Assembly: GCA_013396525.1 (NCBI GenBank)
Contig: VWYX01000280.1
Location: forward strand, 254,226-318,225
Length of the DNA stretch: 64,000 bases
Direction of reading: 5' to 3'
Source: Chaetorhynchus papuensis
Taxonomy: Eukaryota > Chordata > Aves > Passeriformes > Rhipiduridae
Shown here: positions 61,507 through 64,000 of the stretch, piece by piece
Position numbering within the stretch: position 1 is the first letter of the stretch
How the letters are laid out: the number at the start of each line of letters is the position of its first letter
The notes under the pieces: model-generated
Database searches by the model: none
Told to the model about the DNA's origin: nothing
Seen by the model: the letters and a program-made list of their open reading frames with translations, nothing else
Made by a program: the position numbers and the translations under genes

Positions 61507-63790
61507 TGTACCTTCTCTCTCAGTGTATGTATAAAGTTTTGGAAACTTTACTTTTGTGTTTCTCCTCAGGCATTTTTTTTCCTGCATGTGGCAAAATATT
61601 TTTGAGCAATTGTTTTGTCCATGCTTACCAAGAATGTATGAAGCTGCAAAATAAACAGTTGTATCATTAATAAATGGATGTATTTGTGCACATTGGTATG
61701 TTATCTGCATTTCTCCTAGCTCTATTTCTATAGCAAGATTTAGCAATCTTGATTTAGCAAAGATTTAACAAAGAAGGTCCTATTTCATGCCACATGAGCT
61801 ATTAAAATGAAGCCTGGACTCTTTTATATAGCTTCAATGAGGTAGTGCCTTGCCAGAGCCAGTATCTGTGGCATTCAAAAGTTTTTCTTGTCACCAATAC
61901 ATGTCAGACCACAGCTACATATCAGTGATTTGTAACTAAGTGATATTTAAGTTCAAGTTACATGTAGGTAAGTGGCTTTAGCTTTATCTTGGTGACGTAA
62001 AGACAGGATGGGTGTGGTGGATAAGTTCCATTCAATAAAGTGTCCAATTTATTCTTCCCAAAGCAAATATTTGTTAGGTAACAACATCCTATTAATAGTA
62101 GTTTTAATATTTTCTTCCGTGAGTTTCTTTGACCTATTTCAGGTCTTGTTCTGCCGTAGATCCTTGTGGGGTTTTTTTCCAAAAGATACCCATATTTGTT
62201 TCTATTTTTGACTTTTTATTTACCTCTGTTTTCTTTTTCTTAAATCTCTTTAGAATCTCTACATTACCCTAGTGGCCCTTAGCCAGAGGTTAACCTAGAG
62301 GTTAACATATTTGAGACCACACATACTTAACAGTACTCTAAAGAATGGTGGATCCTACAAAGAAAAAGGTAATTGTTAGTAGAAAATTTTAGGCCTTCAG
62401 TGTTTGACAGTCTTCTGTTCCTTGCCTCATATCCTAGTTTCCCTCTAGATTCCCTCCAGCTTACTGGCTATGACTGCCTTCCTATAGGTGAATCCTAATG
62501 TTGTTGCCATCAAAGCACAGATTTAATAAAAACAAGACAACCTAAAATTGAATTGCCTCTGCTACCTCAGAATTCATCTGTAGAAACCATGTTTGGCTTT
62601 TGTTTCCCCTTTCAAATGAAGGGTGAGTTCTCTTTATCTGCAGAAGCTGTGAAAACTGCATCAAGGCAGAAAGAAAAATACCAGTCAGGAAACATAATTT
62701 TGTAACACAACCACTTAATAAAAATGGCCTTTTCTAAAAGCTGAACAGTAAGTGCTGGTAAATAGAACAGCAGTGAGGCCTGCTTTGCGCCAAGCTGAGC
62801 TGGTATCTGGTTTTGGTACCTGTGAGTTTTTCTTACACGTGCAGTTTAGGTGTAAGAGAAACATAGATTCTGGGTGCACAAGTGTACTGGCAAAATATTG
62901 TCCCAGGTAAAGAACTGACATGTATTTACCTCTTTCAACGTGCTGTCCCTACCTGCCCGAACAGCTCCTTCCCTGCCCTAGTGGGGCCGAAGGAAGGTCC
63001 CTGGCTATCTCTGATACCTGAACGGCAGTGGGGGCCGTTCTGCCCTGCTCCGAGCATCCCTACTCAGGCCTGCCCCGCCTGATCCTGCCCAGCGGCTGCG
63101 CCTGCTCCGCCTGGCAGGACGGGCTGGATCCTCGGCACGCGGGGCCAGTCGGGCTACGGCGGTGGCCAGCGGTGCGCAGCGGTGCCCGCGGAGCAGCGCT
63201 TGACCCCCGGCGGGTGTGTGTATGTGTGGGGGGGTGTGGTGGGGCGGAGGCGGAGGTGTCTGTCACTCGCACTGCGGTTTCCAAAAGAAAAAAAGGTCGC
63301 GAGGGATGCGCAAGGATTCCCGCAACTGTGCGCATTCAGATGTACACGGTGCCTTCCCTTCCTGTCCGTGCCTAGGGGCTTGCCTTGCCCGCTGCTTCCC
63401 TCCAAAATGCCCACGGGGGGCGGCTCGAGGTTCGCCTCTGTACTAGAGGGACGGGAAGTGCTGCAGTCCCCCAGTGGCCGTGGGCGCCCCGGCCGAGGCG
63501 GGCAGGCGGTGGAAGCCCCCGGGACGCTGGGCCGGGCGGTGCTGGCGGTGGGGCAGACGCAGCAGGGCGAGCAGCCTGCTGTGCACTAGGGCAGATCCCT
63601 CCCACTCCGGCCAATTTCGGTGAGGAAGGTGAAATGCGGAAGTTGCCACCCAGAACTGTCAGTGGATCGTCGGGTTTTTAGCCCGGAGCATGCAATTAAG
63701 AAAAATAAATAAATGAAATAAAGCCGCCCTTCGTGCGTACAGCCAGTCTCGGTCCTCGTCGGCAGCCGCCACCCGCGGCTGCTCGCCCGT

Positions 63791-63843
63791 ATGGCGACGT
63801 TACCTGCCGCAGACAGGAGGGCGTTCGCCCTCAAAATCAACAG
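63791..63843 (+). CDS. DOCK8: DOCK8 exon 1 coding part (residues 1-18)
   Basis: An ATG at 63791 opens MATLPAADRRAFALKINR, matching the first 18 residues of the long human DOCK8 isoform (MATLPSAERRAFALKINR, as recalled) with two substitutions. The exon ends at a GTAAGC donor after 63843 in phase 2, where human exon 1 also ends in the Arg18 codon. DOCK8 is a ~2,100-residue guanine exchange factor for Cdc42 that guides leukocyte migration. Only this small fragment lies in the window; the rest continues to the right. The frame is too short for an open-frame search and was found by reading the sequence. Confidence 0.93.
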
Positions 63844-64000
63844 GTAAGCGCCTTTCCTCCTACCGGCAACTATCCCTCGCCAGTCTTAGCCCGGCCAAGG
63901 CAAGCGGGCGGGCGGCGGGAGCAGGGCGGGACCGCTCCTCCCCTGGAGACCCCCGGGGCGGAGAGCCATCTGACAGCTCCCGATAGCCGGGCTAGCCAGC
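63844..64000 (+). other. DOCK8 intron 1 (start)
   Basis: GC-rich intronic sequence after the GTAAGC donor. Nothing else is recognised before the window ends. Confidence 0.8.

Larger units (their letters stand above)
56601..62999. other. Intergenic region between ZNG1 and DOCK8
   Basis: About 6.4 kb of mostly AT-rich DNA with no recognisable exon. It holds an A16 run (59130-59145), a (TG)8 repeat (60301-60316) and a solo ERVL-like LTR (60914-61506). The open frames here, including one of 114 codons at 57340-57684, look like chance. Confidence 0.65.
63000..64000. promoter_or_regulatory. CpG-rich promoter island of DOCK8
   Basis: GC content and CpG density rise sharply from about 63000 and stay high to the window edge, surrounding the DOCK8 first exon. 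No TATA box is clear. An AT-rich spot (AAATAAATAAATG near 63703-63715) interrupts it shortly before the start codon. Several antiparallel open frames within are GC-driven artefacts. Confidence 0.7.

Noticed and set aside
56601..63000. Search for a FOXD4-like or other gene between ZNG1 and DOCK8, as in human 9p24
   Set aside because: No forkhead motif or other recognisable coding segment is present in this AT-rich interval.
63028..63681. Overlapping frames of 68-135 codons in the DOCK8 island
   Set aside because: High GC content removes stops on both strands; none resembles a known protein and none joins the DOCK8 start.
1..64000. Prokaryote-style systems, CRISPR arrays, tRNA or rRNA genes
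   Set aside because: No regularly spaced repeats, cloverleaf-like genes or rRNA segments were recognised; exon-intron structure and CR1/ERV repeats mark vertebrate nuclear DNA.

Overview
This is a bird-like vertebrate nuclear genome window. Support comes from split genes with clean GT/AG splice sites, several CR1 LINE fragments with reverse-transcriptase and endonuclease remnants, an LTR resembling the common avian ERVL type, and the gene order PGM5 - ZNG1 (CBWD) - DOCK8. In birds DOCK8 lies with KANK1 and DMRT1 on the Z chromosome, so I infer a Z-linked fragment. Linkage cannot be read from this window, and the species cannot be named.

Layout. Positions 1-20873 hold the 5' half of PGM5 on the minus strand. 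Six coding exons are found (exon 1 at 20613-20873, exon 6 at 3210-3364), giving about 347 residues. The remaining exons lie beyond the left edge. The PGM5 promoter sits in a GC-rich island at about 20270-21420 that is broken by an assembly gap. Positions 21420-34950 are AT-rich intergenic DNA with no recognisable gene. They contain an ERV-type LTR (about 28753-29023), a CR1 3' end (about 29800-29905) and a small isolated CpG pocket (about 27600-27720). Positions 34982-55662 hold a complete ZNG1/CBWD gene on the minus strand: 15 coding exons, 370 residues, and every junction and phase closes. Its GC-rich promoter (about 55330-55870) has four CRE/ATF-like motifs in 64 bp. A reverse-oriented CR1 (about 55890-56600) abuts it. 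Positions 56600-63000 are AT-rich intergenic DNA with a solo ERVL-like LTR (about 60914-61506). A GC-rich island from about 63000 to the right edge holds exon 1 of DOCK8 on the plus strand (ATG at 63791, donor after 63843).

The three genes have no known common pathway. PGM5 (aciculin) is a phosphoglucomutase-family protein of muscle adhesion sites, ZNG1 is a GTP-dependent zinc metallochaperone, and DOCK8 is a Cdc42 exchange factor of immune cells. Their proximity is a matter of conserved synteny. The most unusual structure is a decayed partial copy of PGM5 exon 2 inside PGM5 intron 3, placed exactly where a CR1 element has lost its middle. Other points are a 20-bp tandem duplication across the ZNG1 stop codon, a diverged ZNG1 C-terminus, and substituted catalytic-loop residues in PGM5. 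I found no operon-like, CRISPR, phage or other novel system; this is ordinary euchromatic vertebrate DNA with a few local oddities.
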